From assembly GCF_000383415.1 (NCBI RefSeq), contig NZ_KB911263.1, positions 108,987 to 172,986 on the forward strand: a DNA stretch of 64,000 bases, given 5' to 3'. Numbering within the stretch: the first letter of the stretch is position 1; the number at the start of each line of letters is the position of its first letter. This stretch comes from Hyphomicrobium zavarzinii ATCC 27496. Its GTDB lineage: Bacteria > Pseudomonadota > Alphaproteobacteria > Rhizobiales > Hyphomicrobiaceae. The translations under genes and the position numbers were made by a program. A model generated the notes under the pieces. The model saw only the letters and a list, made by a program, of their open reading frames with translations, ran no database searches and was not told where the DNA came from. Positions 9,361-18,583 of this stretch are shown piece after piece.

Positions 9361-11481
9361 ATGAGTTGGTCGATCGAGTTTGCGCCGCTGGTGCCGGTTC
9401 CGCTCATCTGGGCGGCCGCCGTCGCAGCCGTGCTGCTGGTCGCCATCCTGCTCTTCCGCAAGAGCCGCGGCGCCCTCTGGCGCGGCCTCGCGCTCGCGGC
9501 CCTGATCGCAGCCCTTCTCAACCCGACGCTGCGCGAGGAGGAGCGGGAGAGCCTCGCCAACATCGCCCTCGTCGTCGTCGACGAAAGCACCAGTCAGGCT
9601 CTCGACAAACGCCCCGAGCAGCGCGCCGCCATCCGGACCGACCTGGAGCAGCGCCTCGGCAAGATCAAGAACCTCGAGGTGAAATGGGTGTCCGCCGCCA
9701 AGGAGGACACAACCACCGGCCAGGGCACGCAGCTTTTCGCGGCCCTGAACCAGGCCCTCACGAGCACCCCGCCGGATCGCATCGCGGGCGTGATCTTCAT
9801 CACCGATGGACAGGTGCACGACGTCCCGAAGCAGACGACGGCGCTCGGCTTTGATGCGCCGGTTCACGCCCTGCTGACAGGAACGCCGAACGAGTTCGAC
9901 CGGCGTATCGAGACGCTGAAGGCGCCGCGCTATGGCCTCGTCGGCCAGTCACGTGACATCGAGATCGCAGTGCGGGAATCCGGAAAATCACCGCAGGCGG
10001 GCGGCCCCGTCACGCTGAAGGTGCGCCGCGAAGGACGCCCCGACGAGGTGCGCACCGCCGCCATCAACCAGCCCGTCACCATCGACATGCCGTTCCCGCA
10101 CGCGGGCACCAACATTCTCGAGGTTGAGCTCGAAACCGCGCCCGGCGAGCTGACCCCCGCCAACAATCGCGTCGTGATTGTCGCCGAAGGCGTGCGCGAG
10201 AACCTGCGCGTGCTCCTCGTATCGGGAGAGCCGCACGCGGGCGAGCGCACGTGGCGCAACCTTCTCAAGTCGGATGCTGCCGTCGATCTCGTCCACTTCA
10301 CCATTCTGCGTCCGCCGGAGAAGCAGGACGGCACGCCGATCAACCAGCTCTCGCTCATCGCCTTCCCGACGAAGGAGCTGTTCTCGGACAAGATCAAGGA
10401 TTTCGATCTGATCATCTTCGATCGCTACGAGCATCGCGGCATCCTGCAGCTCATCTACTACGACAACATCGCCCGCTACGTGGAAGGCCACGGCGGCGCC
10501 GTGCTCGTGGCCGCAGGCGACGACTATGCCGGCATGACGAGCCTCTACCGCACGCCGCTGTCGCCCATCCTGCCGGCTGCCCCCACGGGGCGCGTGCTGG
10601 AGGAGCCGTTCCGCGCCAAGATTACCGAGGAGGGATTCCGTCACCCGGTCACCCAGGGCCTTCTCGGCGCGAACTCCATCGGACCGGACCGCCCCGCCAC
10701 TTGGGGCCACTGGTTCCGCCAGGCCGAGGTTCGCCCCGATCGCGGGCGCGTCGTCATGGAGGGCGCTGAAGACCGCCCGCTGCTCGTGCTCGACCGCAAG
10801 GGCAAGGGCCGCGTCGCGCTCCTCACGTCCGATCACGCCTGGCTCTGGGCGCGCGGCTATGAAGGCGGCGGTCCCCACACCGATCTCTTGCGCCGCCTCT
10901 CGCACTGGCTGATGAAGGAGCCGGACCTTGAGGAGGAGCGCCTGATCGCCTCCGCGCGCGGCCTCAAGCTCACCATCGAGCGGCGCACGCTGGAGGACAA
11001 GGTCGCCCCGGTTACCCTCTCTGCACCCGGCGGCGAGCGCACCGAGGTCACGCTCGAGCGCGAGCGTCCCGGCGTATGGAAATCGACGCTCGATGTGAAG
11101 CTGCCCGGCCTCTACAAAGCCGAGAGCGAAGGCCCGTCGGGCACGCTGACGGCCGTCGCGCACGCCGGCGTCGAGGACCCGCGCGAGATGAGCGAGGTGG
11201 TCGCCACCGACCACAAGCTGAAGCCGCTGATCGAAGGCACCGGCGGCGGCATCTACTGGACGCGGACCGACAGCACGACGGCGGGCTCAGACGTCACCGT
11301 CCCCCGCGTCGCCATGATGTCGGGTGCACGCGTACTCGCGGGCTCTGGTTGGATGGGTCTGCGCGACCGCGAAGCCTACGTGACCAAAGGCGTGAAGCTG
11401 ACGCCGATGTTCACCGGCTTCCTCGCACTCGCTGCCCTGCTCGCCCTGATGGCTATGGCCTGGTGGCGCGAGGGCCGCTAG
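9361..11481 (+). CDS. Large membrane protein of the MoxR operon, VWA/amidotransferase-like
   Basis: The 706-residue protein has two N-terminal transmembrane helices (about residues 10-30 and 37-55) and one at the extreme C-terminus ([19 protein letters not shown]), so most of it faces the periplasm. Near residues 60-160 there is a von Willebrand A-like strand pattern (NIALVVVDESTSQALDKR, GVIFITDGQVHD). Residues 275-420 resemble the glutamine-amidotransferase-like domain seen in related BatA proteins (LRVLLVSGEPHAGERTWRN, DLIIFDRYEHRGIL). It follows the DUF4159 gene by 60 bp with its own ribosome site (GTGAGGAG). It is the fourth conserved member of this operon type; its function is unknown. 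Confidence 0.83.
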   Translation: MSWSIEFAPLVPVPLIWAAAVAAVLLVAILLFRKSRGALWRGLALAALIAALLNPTLREEERESLANIALVVVDESTSQALDKRPEQRAAIRTDLEQRLGKIKNLEVKWVSAAKEDTTTGQGTQLFAALNQALTSTPPDRIAGVIFITDGQVHDVPKQTTALGFDAPVHALLTGTPNEFDRRIETLKAPRYGLVGQSRDIEIAVRESGKSPQAGGPVTLKVRREGRPDEVRTAAINQPVTIDMPFPHAGTNILEVELETAPGELTPANNRVVIVAEGVRENLRVLLVSGEPHAGERTWRNLLKSDAAVDLVHFTILRPPEKQDGTPINQLSLIAFPTKELFSDKIKDFDLIIFDRYEHRGILQLIYYDNIARYVEGHGGAVLVAAGDDYAGMTSLYRTPLSPILPAAPTGRVLEEPFRAKITEEGFRHPVTQGLLGANSIGPDRPATWGHWFRQAEVRPDRGRVVMEGAEDRPLLVLDRKGKGRVALLTSDHAWLWARGYEGGGPHTDLLRRLSHWLMKEPDLEEERLIASARGLKLTIERRTLEDKVAPVTLSAPGGERTEVTLERERPGVWKSTLDVKLPGLYKAESEGPSGTLTAVAHAGVEDPREMSEVVATDHKLKPLIEGTGGGIYWTRTDSTTAGSDVTVPRVAMMSGARVLAGSGWMGLRDREAYVTKGVKLTPMFTGFLALAALLALMAMAWWREGR

Positions 11482-11632
11482 CCCGCGCTGCGCGATCGCA
11501 CGAGGCATCGTCGAGCGGAGCGAGTGTAGACTTGCGTGCTGGCGCAACGTTGAAACCGCAAGCCCGCCCGCTCTCGGAAGCCTTGGCCCTGCTGGAGAGG
11601 ACCCTTGCCTCCGCGCCGGAGAAAGGTGACCC

Positions 11633-12877
11633 CTAAGACGTCGCCTGGCTGCTCTTCACCACCACGCGATAGCCCGATGCTTCGAGCCGCGCGAGCACGC
11701 CTTCGAGGTTCGAACGGTCCCGCGTCTCGATGACGAGGTTCAATTCCGTTCCCCGCGCGGGCAGATCCGTGAACACGCGCTGGTGATAGACCTCGACGAT
11801 GTTGGCGCCTGCCTGCCCGACGACTCCCGCAACGCGTGACAGCTCGCCGGGCCGGTCCGGAATATCGATCGTCAGCCGCGAAAGCCGCCCCTCGCGCGCA
11901 AGCTCACGCGTCAGCACGCTTGCGAGCAGACGCGGGTCGATGTTGCCCCCTGTCAGCACCAGCCCGACCTTGCGGCCTTTCCAGCGCTGCTTGTCGGCCA
12001 TCATGGCGGCGAGCCCGGCGGCACCCGCTCCTTCGACAACAGTTTTCTCGATCATCAACAGCGCGAAGGTCGCGCGCTCGAGATCGGTCTCGCTGACGAG
12101 CACGATATCGTCCACCAGCTTGCTGATGATGCTCGCAGGAATGAGACCGGGGTCCGCCACGGCAATGCCCTCGGCCAGCGTATCGCCCCGCGTCGGAAGG
12201 TGCGTGCCCTTGATCTTGTTGTACATCGACGGGTAGAGCGCGGCCTCGACACCGATCACCTCGATGCTGGGCTTGATCGCCTTCGCGGCGACCGCCATGC
12301 CGGAGATGAGCCCGCCGCCACCGACCGGCACGATCAGGACTTCGAGATCGGGCACCGCGTCGAGCATTTCCAGCGCGACCGTCCCCTGCCCCGAGATGAC
12401 GAGGCGATCGTTGTAGGGATGCACGAACACGAGCCCGTGCTCCTCGCCGTAGGCGCGGGCGAAACGCGCGGCCTCTTCCAGCGTCTTGCCTTCGAGGATG
12501 ACATGGGCGCCCCAGCGCTTGGTGTTCTCCGCCTTCACCGCGGGCGTGCCTTCCGGCATCACGATCGTCGCGGGAATGCCGAGCCGCCCCGCATGATAGG
12601 AAACGCCCTGCGCGTGGTTTCCGGCCGACATGGCGATGACGCCCCGCTTGCGCTCCTCGGGCGAGAGAGCCGAGAGACGGACGAGCGCGCCACGCTCCTT
12701 GTAGGATGCGGTGAACTGCAGGTTCTCGAACTTGAGCCATAGATCCGCGCCGAGATCGTGACCCAGCGTCCGGCTTCTGTCGCAAGGCGTGCGCACGACG
12801 GCGCCATCGATAATCTTGGCCGCCCGCCGTACGTCCTCGAGGGTGACGGGAAGTTCAGTATCCGGGGTATCGGCCAT
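11633..12877 (-). CDS. ilvA: Threonine ammonia-lyase with C-terminal ACT domain
   Basis: The 414-residue enzyme deaminates L-threonine to 2-oxobutanoate, feeding isoleucine synthesis or threonine breakdown. It is a fold-type II PLP enzyme: the PLP lysine lies in FTASYKERGAL (Lys60), SAGNHAQGVSYHA is the substrate loop, and PVGGGGLISGMA binds the PLP phosphate. Residues from about 330 form a single ACT domain (LTIDIPDRPGELSRVAGVVGQ), as in the short one-ACT form. The ATG at 12877 has an AAGGA ribosome site. The open frame upstream to 14020 runs antisense to the next gene and is a shadow. Catabolic and biosynthetic roles cannot be told apart here. Confidence 0.92.
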   Translation of the reverse strand: MADTPDTELPVTLEDVRRAAKIIDGAVVRTPCDRSRTLGHDLGADLWLKFENLQFTASYKERGALVRLSALSPEERKRGVIAMSAGNHAQGVSYHAGRLGIPATIVMPEGTPAVKAENTKRWGAHVILEGKTLEEAARFARAYGEEHGLVFVHPYNDRLVISGQGTVALEMLDAVPDLEVLIVPVGGGGLISGMAVAAKAIKPSIEVIGVEAALYPSMYNKIKGTHLPTRGDTLAEGIAVADPGLIPASIISKLVDDIVLVSETDLERATFALLMIEKTVVEGAGAAGLAAMMADKQRWKGRKVGLVLTGGNIDPRLLASVLTRELAREGRLSRLTIDIPDRPGELSRVAGVVGQAGANIVEVYHQRVFTDLPARGTELNLVIETRDRSNLEGVLARLEASGYRVVVKSSQATS

Positions 12878-12976
12878 GAGGTCCTTGCCTTGAGAAAAGC
12901 GGCCGCCCGATAGGGTTTGAGGCCGGTGCGGAATTCGATACAACGGCTGCCTGGAACGAGACAAGGATCGAAGCGA

Positions 12977-13864
12977 ATGGCCAAAGTGGCATGGATCGGC
13001 TTGGGCGTCATGGGCTACCCCATGGCAGGGCATCTCCTCACGAAGGGCGGCCACGAGCTTCGGGTCTACAACAGGAACGGAGCCCGCTCGGAAGCCTGGG
13101 TCGCGGCCTATGGCGCCGGAACCCGCCATGCCACGCCCGCCGCCGCCGCGGAAGGCGCAGACTTCGTCTTCTCCTGCGTGGGCAATGACGACGACCTGCG
13201 CGCGGTCACAACTGGCCCCGATGGCGCGTTCGGGGCCATGCGCCCCGGCAGCATCTTCGTCGATCACACCACGGCGTCCGCTGACGTCGCCCGCGAGCTC
13301 CACGAGGCGGCCCAGAAGCAGGGCATTTCCTTCATCGACGCGCCGGTGTCTGGAGGACAGGCCGGTGCGGAGAACGGGCAGCTCACCGTGATGTGCGGGG
13401 GCGACGCGACGGCATTCCGGGCAGCCGATCCCGTCATCCGCGCGTTCGCGAAGGCGGTTCGTCTGATGGGACCGGCAGGCTCCGGCCAGCTCGCCAAGAT
13501 GGTGAACCAGATCGCCATCGCCGGACTGCTGCAGGGCCTCTCGGAGGCGATCGCATTCGCCGAGAACGCCGGCCTCGACGTGGGGTCGGTGATCGACACC
13601 ATCTCGAAAGGCGCAGCCCAGTCCTGGCAGATGGAAAACCGCTCGAAAACCATGCACGAGCGCCGCTTCGATTTCGGCTTCGCCGTGGATTGGATGCGCA
13701 AGGATCTCGGCATCTGCCTCGCCGAAGCGAAGCGGAACGGCTCGACGCTCGCAGTCACGGAGCTGGTGGACCGCTACTACGCCGAAGTCCAGGACAAAGG
13801 GGGCGGCCGCTGGGACACGTCGAGCCTTATCGCGCGCCTGCCCTCCACGCGGCCCGGCACCTGA
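12977..13864 (+). CDS. NAD(P)-dependent beta-hydroxyacid dehydrogenase (HIBADH family)
   Basis: The 295-residue protein is a member of the 3-hydroxyisobutyrate / tartronate semialdehyde reductase family. It has the N-terminal dinucleotide site AWIGLGVMGYPMAGHL, the substrate-binding motif FIDAPVSGGQAGAENGQL, and the catalytic lysine region GSGQLAKMVNQIA. An all-helical C-terminal domain ends with DKGGGRWDTSSLIARL, a form common in the glyoxylate/succinic semialdehyde reductase branch. In a serine-cycle methylotroph such an enzyme could act on hydroxypyruvate or tartronate semialdehyde, but the substrate cannot be read from sequence. The gene is divergent from ilvA with about 100 bp between starts. 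Confidence 0.88.
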   Translation: MAKVAWIGLGVMGYPMAGHLLTKGGHELRVYNRNGARSEAWVAAYGAGTRHATPAAAAEGADFVFSCVGNDDDLRAVTTGPDGAFGAMRPGSIFVDHTTASADVARELHEAAQKQGISFIDAPVSGGQAGAENGQLTVMCGGDATAFRAADPVIRAFAKAVRLMGPAGSGQLAKMVNQIAIAGLLQGLSEAIAFAENAGLDVGSVIDTISKGAAQSWQMENRSKTMHERRFDFGFAVDWMRKDLGICLAEAKRNGSTLAVTELVDRYYAEVQDKGGGRWDTSSLIARLPSTRPGT

Positions 13865-14009
13865 AAAACGACACCACTCAAAAAACTGGAGCGTGTGATC
13901 CGAGGGAACCCGGCCGCACGCTCCTGGGGCCTCAAATCGCCTTAGTTCCGGATTGGTGTGAGCGGGCCGTTCGCAACGGCTCCCGGGCAACCTCCGATAG
14001 GGTGACGCG

Positions 14010-14405
14010 ATGCCGATCACGGCCTTCTACGCTTCGCTACTGGCGTTTCTGTTCCTTCTCCTCACCGCGCGGGTGATCGCCCAGCGCCGGGAGGCCCGCG
14101 TCGAGATCGGCCACGGAGAAAGCCCGGAGCTGCTGCGCCGCGCGCGCGTTCATGCGAACTTCGCCGAGTATGTGCCCATCGGGCTCTTGCTGCTCGCCTT
14201 CGCGGAAAGCCTCAAAGCGCCGTCCATCGCGCTCCATGCGCTCGGCGCCGCGTTCGTGGCGGGGCGCTACATTCACGCCTACGCGCTCTCGCAGACGCCT
14301 CACGTGCTGAAGCTTCGCGTCATGGGCATGTGGCTGACGCTGATAACCATCGGCCTCGCGGCGCTCACCTGCTTCGTGCTGGCCGGCATCAATCTGGTTG
14401 TGTAG
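14010..14405 (+). CDS. MAPEG family membrane protein
   Basis: The 131-residue protein has four predicted membrane helices and the MAPEG features: VIAQRREARVEIGHGESPELLRRARVHANFAEYVPIGLLL, where the R-x-H-x-N-x-x-E stretch is the family signature for glutathione binding, and a GRYIHAYALS motif in the third helix. Members catalyse glutathione-dependent conjugation or peroxide reduction in membranes. Bacterial copies of this length are common and mostly uncharacterised. It stands alone, with the convergent Lrp gene 13 bp downstream. Confidence 0.9.
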   Translation: MPITAFYASLLAFLFLLLTARVIAQRREARVEIGHGESPELLRRARVHANFAEYVPIGLLLLAFAESLKAPSIALHALGAAFVAGRYIHAYALSQTPHVLKLRVMGMWLTLITIGLAALTCFVLAGINLVV

Positions 14406-14417
14406 GAGCGCCGCGCC

Positions 14418-14909
14418 TCAACCGCTGCGCTTCTTCTCCATCGGCGGCCGGGCAAAGGTCAGCGGCAGCGCGGTCGTGTGCTTGATCTCCTCCATCGCGA
14501 ACGCGGAGGACACCTTGGCGATCTCTACGTGCGAGATGAGCTTCTTGTAAAACACGTCGTAGGCCGCGATATCTGGCACCGCCACCCGCAGCAGGTAATC
14601 CACCTCGCCGGACATGCGATAGAACTCGACGACCTCCGGAAAGTCCGCAACCGCCGCGTGAAACCGCTCGAGCCAAGCCAAGCTGTGCTTGTCCGTCTTG
14701 ATCGAGATGAACACCGTCACGCCAGCATTGACCTTGACGGGATCGAGCACCGCAACCCGCCGCTTGATGACACCCAGCTCCTCGAGCTTCTGGATGCGCC
14801 GCCAGCAGGGTGTCGTCGAAAGCCCGACCTCTTTTCCGATCTCCGCAACCGGCCTCGTGCAGTCTTCCTGCAGGATCGAAAGAATTTTGACGTCCATGTC
14901 GTCGAGCAT
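14418..14909 (-). CDS. Lrp/AsnC family transcriptional regulator
   Basis: The 163-residue protein has the N-terminal winged helix of Lrp/AsnC regulators (MDVKILSILQEDCTRPVAEI then GLSTTPCWRRIQKLEELGVI). This is followed by the RAM ligand-binding domain, with the family strands TVFISIKTDKHSLAWLERF and VEFYRMSGEVDYLLRVAVPD. Such proteins form octamers and sense amino acids. I chose the ATG at 14909, which gives the normal length. In-frame ATGs at 14981 and 15020 would add a polar leader and run into the uracil-DNA glycosylase gene. No clear ribosome site decides between them. Confidence 0.88.
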   Translation of the reverse strand: MLDDMDVKILSILQEDCTRPVAEIGKEVGLSTTPCWRRIQKLEELGVIKRRVAVLDPVKVNAGVTVFISIKTDKHSLAWLERFHAAVADFPEVVEFYRMSGEVDYLLRVAVPDIAAYDVFYKKLISHVEIAKVSSAFAMEEIKHTTALPLTFARPPMEKKRSG

Positions 14910-14961
14910 GCGGAGACCAATCGGCTGGAATGGATTTTCCGAATAAAGACTTTCCGCAAGA

Positions 14962-15633
14962 TCAGTTTGTTCCCTCGCCATGGTCAAGCGAATTAATCCG
15001 AGTAATTTTACTACTCCCATGGATCAAGGCATCGACCTCCCGCCTGAGCTCCGGCACCAGGTCCTGCTCGAACCACGGATTGCGCTTGAGCCAGGCGTTG
15101 TTGCGCCAGGACGGATGGGGAAGCGGGAGGAAGCGGGGCAAGCCTGACCGCCCGAGATGACGGCGGTAATCCCGCACCGTCTCGCCGAGGCTGGGCCCGG
15201 CCTCCGGACCCAGATGCCAGCGTTGGGCATAGATCCCGATCAGCAGCACCAGCTCGAGTTGTGGCAACAGCTTGAAAAGCCGGGGCCTCCAGAGCGGCGC
15301 GCACTCACGCCGGGGCGGCAGGTCTCCGCCCGCCGCGTCCTGTCCCGGAAAGCAAAAGCCCATGGGGATGATGGCGATGCGCGCCTCGTCATAGAACTCG
15401 GCATCGGTGACACCCATCCAGTCGCGGAGACGCCGGCCGGAGGGATCACTGAAAGGAACGCCAGAAGCGTGCACGCGAGTCCCCGGCGCCTGCCCCACCA
15501 CCGCCAAGCGCGCCGTCTGGCTGACACGCAGCACCGGGCGCGGCGCGTGCGGAAGCGGCGCGCCGAGCGGAGCTTCGATACACTGGCGGCAGCGACGGAT
15601 TTCACCCACCAGCCGGCCGAGCGCTGGCTTCAA
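14962..15633 (-). CDS. Uracil-DNA glycosylase family protein
   Basis: The 223-residue protein matches the single-domain uracil-DNA glycosylase superfamily related to families 4/5. Motif 1 is VVGQAPGTRVHASGVPFSD (about residues 45-63) and motif 3 is LPHPSWRNNAW (about 174-184), with a central LLIGIYAQRW strand. An RRCRQC pair of cysteines lies near residue 15, and further cysteines (GFCF, RREC) might hold an iron-sulfur cluster as in family 4, but the spacing is not classical. It lies 35 bp downstream of the metallo-beta-lactamase gene in the same direction, probably one transcript. Confidence 0.85.
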   Translation of the reverse strand: MKPALGRLVGEIRRCRQCIEAPLGAPLPHAPRPVLRVSQTARLAVVGQAPGTRVHASGVPFSDPSGRRLRDWMGVTDAEFYDEARIAIIPMGFCFPGQDAAGGDLPPRRECAPLWRPRLFKLLPQLELVLLIGIYAQRWHLGPEAGPSLGETVRDYRRHLGRSGLPRFLPLPHPSWRNNAWLKRNPWFEQDLVPELRREVDALIHGSSKITRINSLDHGEGTN

Positions 15634-15668
15634 GCGATTGCCTTCCTGCTTGAGACTGTTGTGCCGGA

Positions 15669-16412
15669 TCAGATCTCGCGCTGGAGACCATCCTCCGCGA
15701 TGCTGACCTTGGGATGGCGGATAGCCTCTCTGTTGGCCAGCGCCTCAGGCCCGAGATGAGTGAGCATCACGGACTTGGCACCCAGCCGGTCCAGATTGGC
15801 TTCGATGATCCGCCAGTTGAGATGATAGCGGGCGGGAGCCTCGAAAGCGAAGCATTCGCAGATGAAGAGATCGGCCCCGTTCGCCGCCGGAATGAGCGTC
15901 TCCACCCATTCCGTATCGCCGGAGAACGTCAGCACCTTGCCGTCGACCTCGAACCTCAGCGCATAGGGGGTGGCCCCCGAGGGATGGCTGACGACGAACG
16001 GCGTGACCCGCACCCCGCCGACCGTAAGGGGCGTAAAATCCTCATAGCTGACAAAAGTAAGCTCGAACCGCCGGGGGGTGGCCGTACACCCAGGAAACAG
16101 CGCCTCCGCCGCAACCTTGAAGCGCTCCTCGAGCCCCTTGGGCCCAGCCACGGTCAAAGGACGCGTTCGCCCCGCAACATGCAGCGCATGGATCAGCCAC
16201 CAGACCAGACCACCGAAATGATCGCCGTGCAGATGCGTGATAAATATCGTAGAAATATTATTCGTATCAATATCTTGCCTAAAAATTCCGGTCAGCGAGG
16301 TGGCCCCGCAGTCGATCAGGAACTCCCCGGCGCCAGACGACACGTGAAAGCAGGTTTGCAGACGCCCTCCCGATCCGAAGGCGTCGCTCGATCCGATGAT
16401 TGTAAGCTTCAT
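15669..16412 (-). CDS. Metallo-beta-lactamase fold hydrolase (RNase Z-like)
   Basis: The 247-residue protein carries the zinc motif THLHGDHFGGL at about residues 59-69 and the later ligands in VVSHPSGATPY, FSGDTEWVETLI and MLTHLGPE. The start MKLTIIGSSDAFGSGGR is typical of the ElaC/RNase Z-like and phosphodiesterase branch rather than of true beta-lactamases. No flexible tRNA-binding arm is visible, so tRNA 3' processing is unlikely and a small-molecule phosphodiester or ester substrate is more plausible. The gene is divergent from the histidine kinase gene at 16664. Confidence 0.87.
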   Translation of the reverse strand: MKLTIIGSSDAFGSGGRLQTCFHVSSGAGEFLIDCGATSLTGIFRQDIDTNNISTIFITHLHGDHFGGLVWWLIHALHVAGRTRPLTVAGPKGLEERFKVAAEALFPGCTATPRRFELTFVSYEDFTPLTVGGVRVTPFVVSHPSGATPYALRFEVDGKVLTFSGDTEWVETLIPAANGADLFICECFAFEAPARYHLNWRIIEANLDRLGAKSVMLTHLGPEALANREAIRHPKVSIAEDGLQREI

Positions 16413-16476
16413 GCCCGCTCCAGCACGCGCATTGGCAGTTCAATCTCCCATCTAACCGCGCCGCGCCCTGCTCGCC

Positions 16477-16492
16477 TGTTCCCTTGGGAACA
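16477..16492. promoter_or_regulatory. 16-bp inverted repeat upstream of the histidine kinase
   Basis: TGTTCCC and GGGAACA form a perfect 7-bp inverted repeat with a 2-base spacer in the divergent gap between the hydrolase gene (start 16412) and the histidine kinase gene (start 16664). The position and dyad symmetry would suit a repressor or activator operator. There is no second copy of this sequence nearby and no regulator gene next to it, so this is only a candidate. Confidence 0.25.
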
Positions 16493-16602
16493 GACGGAGC
16501 GGCCTAGAATGCCGCGGGGATAAACCCATCGTTAGCGAATTCTGGGGACAGTAGCGGTGGGCAGACCCACGACCTATACCCTCGGCAGTCTCGCGACAAG
16601 GT

Positions 16603-16616
16603 CCCGAAAATTCGGG
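16603..16616. promoter_or_regulatory. 14-bp inverted repeat 48 bp before the histidine kinase start
   Basis: CCCGAA and TTCGGG flank two A residues, giving a 6-bp dyad 48 bases before the histidine kinase ATG. It would fall near a transcription start or early leader. Short GC-rich dyads occur by chance in DNA of this composition, so support is weak. Confidence 0.2.
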
Positions 16617-16663
16617 CGGCATTGCGGGCATTTGGCCGTCGTGAAACCCTGCACGGCGGAAGC

Positions 16664-18292
16664 ATGGACAAAGAGACAAGAACAGAAATTCTTGCTGAGC
16701 TGAGACAGCGCCACGCCGCCCGTAAGCGCACGGACGAGGACGTGAAGGCCGCGCGCGACCGCCTGACCCGCGGCACCGACATCAAGCCCGAGTTCGAGTT
16801 CGAGCTGATGAGCATGTTCGCGCGCAACGAGCTGAGCGCGGCCGTCACCATCTGGGCGCTCGCCGCCATCTTCTCCCTCGCCTCCATGTTCTGGGCGCCC
16901 TGGAAGCAAGGCTGCCTGTGGCTGATCCTGGTCATCACCTCGAAGGTGGCCCTGCTCGAGCTCTGCCGCCGCTTCGTCGCTCAGGCCCGCCCCGACAGCG
17001 ACCTGCGCGTCTGGCGGCGCCGTTTCATCCTCGCGGAGCTGTTCTGCGGCCTCGTGTGGGCCGGCTTCGCGCTCGTCGGCATGGAGGGACAGGGCGCAGC
17101 GCCCGCCGCGCAATCCGCCGTCTTCTCCTCTCACGTCTTCATTTTCGCATCGCTGATCGTGCTGCTCGCGGTGCGCATGACCTTCACCTCGACGATGATG
17201 AGCCTGCTCTACGTGGGCACCATCCCGATGACGCTCGCCGTCTCCGCCCGCCTCCTCATGCTGGACGAGCCGTTCTACTACGCGCTCGCCACCATGGCCG
17301 TCGGCGTGCACATCTACTTCGTGTTCCTCGCCAAGGGTCTCCAGCAGACCACCCTTCAGATGCTCGCCTTCCGCGCCCAGAAGGACATCCTCATCGCGGA
17401 GCTCGACGAGGAGAAGCTCGTAAGCGACGAGGCACGCAAGCGCGCTGAGGCGGGAAGCAAGGCGAAGTCCCGCTTCCTCGCCACCATGAGCCATGAGCTG
17501 AGAACGCCCCTCAACGCCATCATGGGATTCTCCGAGGTGATGAAGGACGAGCTGTTCGGCGAGCATACGACGCCCGTCTACCGCGACTACTCGCGCGACA
17601 TCTACGACAGCGGACGCCACCTCCTGCAGCTCATCAATGAGATCCTGGATCTTTCGCGCATCGAGGCCGGGCGTTACGAGCTGGCCGAGGAGCGCGCCCA
17701 CCTCGGCGACATCGCCGAGGATTGCCAGCGCCTCCTCGCGCTCCGGGCGAGCGGCAAGGGCCTGCAGGTGAACCTCAACATCGCACCGGACCTCTCCCAG
17801 GTCTGGGTCGACGTTCGCGCCATGCGCCAGATCTGCCTCAACCTCTTGTCCAACGCGATCAAGTTCACACCGAAGGGCGGAACGGTCACGATCACCGTCG
17901 CGCCGACACCAGAAGGCGGCCAGTTCCTTTCCGTGCGCGACACCGGCCCCGGCATCCCGGAGGACGAGATCCCGAAAGTGCTCCAGGCATTCGGCCAGGG
18001 CTCGCTGGCTCACGAGACCGCGGAAGGCGGCACGGGATTGGGCCTGCCGATCGTCAAGAGCCTGATCGAGCTGCACGACGGCACGTTCGATCTGCGCTCG
18101 GAGCTGCGCAAGGGAACCGACGTCTGCGTGGCGCTGCCGCCGAAGCGCGTGCTTGCGACCGTGGCCCCCCTTCAGCCTCTCGGCGCCGAGCGCCACCGCC
18201 AGGTGGCCCCGCCGCCGTCGAGCCGCCAGCCACGCCTTCGCATGCCGCCCAAAACCACGACACCGACCCCGCGCCCGCCCCGCGTCGCCTGA
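16664..18292 (+). CDS. Membrane sensor histidine kinase
   Basis: The 542-residue kinase has a polar N-terminus with a charged helix, six transmembrane helices between residues 58 and 225, a coiled-coil linker (LIAELDEEKLVSDEARKRAE), and a HisKA domain with SHELRTPLNAIMGFSEVM (His277). The HATPase_c domain follows, with NLLSNAIKF, DTGPGIPEDE and GGTGLGLPIVKSL. The last 45 residues are Pro/Arg-rich and unusual. No extracellular loop is long enough for a periplasmic sensor, so the signal is likely within the membrane or cytosol. The organisation resembles PdhS/DivJ-like cell-cycle kinases of prosthecate alphaproteobacteria. No response regulator is adjacent. The ATG at 16664 follows a GCGGAAG site. 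Confidence 0.9.
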   Translation: MDKETRTEILAELRQRHAARKRTDEDVKAARDRLTRGTDIKPEFEFELMSMFARNELSAAVTIWALAAIFSLASMFWAPWKQGCLWLILVITSKVALLELCRRFVAQARPDSDLRVWRRRFILAELFCGLVWAGFALVGMEGQGAAPAAQSAVFSSHVFIFASLIVLLAVRMTFTSTMMSLLYVGTIPMTLAVSARLLMLDEPFYYALATMAVGVHIYFVFLAKGLQQTTLQMLAFRAQKDILIAELDEEKLVSDEARKRAEAGSKAKSRFLATMSHELRTPLNAIMGFSEVMKDELFGEHTTPVYRDYSRDIYDSGRHLLQLINEILDLSRIEAGRYELAEERAHLGDIAEDCQRLLALRASGKGLQVNLNIAPDLSQVWVDVRAMRQICLNLLSNAIKFTPKGGTVTITVAPTPEGGQFLSVRDTGPGIPEDEIPKVLQAFGQGSLAHETAEGGTGLGLPIVKSLIELHDGTFDLRSELRKGTDVCVALPPKRVLATVAPLQPLGAERHRQVAPPPSSRQPRLRMPPKTTTPTPRPPRVA

Positions 18293-18415
18293 AATCCGGC
18301 ACACGGCCGCAAAAAGGCGCGTTTGCCGCGCCCGCCTGCCATTGAGGCCGCCGCCGGGACTGCTTAAATTGCTGACCGGAAGCCGAAAAATTACGGAGCC
18401 GCCGACGAGGCGTTC

Positions 18416-18583
18416 ATGGATTCTCCCTGCATCAAGGTCTGCGTCATCAACCCGAAGGACGGCCTCTGCGACGGCTGCTTGAGGTCGCGCCACGAGATCG
18501 CCCGCTGGTCGTCCTATTCGGACGCGGAGCGCCGTACGATCATGCAGGCGCTGAAGCAGCGCCGCGCGAACGTCAACGGTTAG
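18416..18583 (+). CDS. DUF1289 domain-containing small protein
   Basis: A 55-residue protein. It contains the full DUF1289 pattern: PCIKVCVINPKDGLCDGCLR with four cysteines (positions 5, 9, 18 and 21), then RHEIARWSSYSDAERR. The cysteines suggest a small metal or iron-sulfur site; the family function is unknown. The protein sits between the histidine kinase gene and the tandem aspartic protease genes, all on the plus strand. Confidence 0.87.
   Translation: MDSPCIKVCVINPKDGLCDGCLRSRHEIARWSSYSDAERRTIMQALKQRRANVNG

Noticed and set aside
11482..11636. Possible small frame ending at 11636 after the MoxR operon
   Set aside because: It is the tail of a shadow frame of the preceding gene with no own ribosome site or homology.
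12878..14020. Upstream extension of the threonine dehydratase frame to 14020
   Set aside because: It is antisense to the dehydrogenase gene at 12977 and has a shadow-like, arginine/alanine-rich composition.
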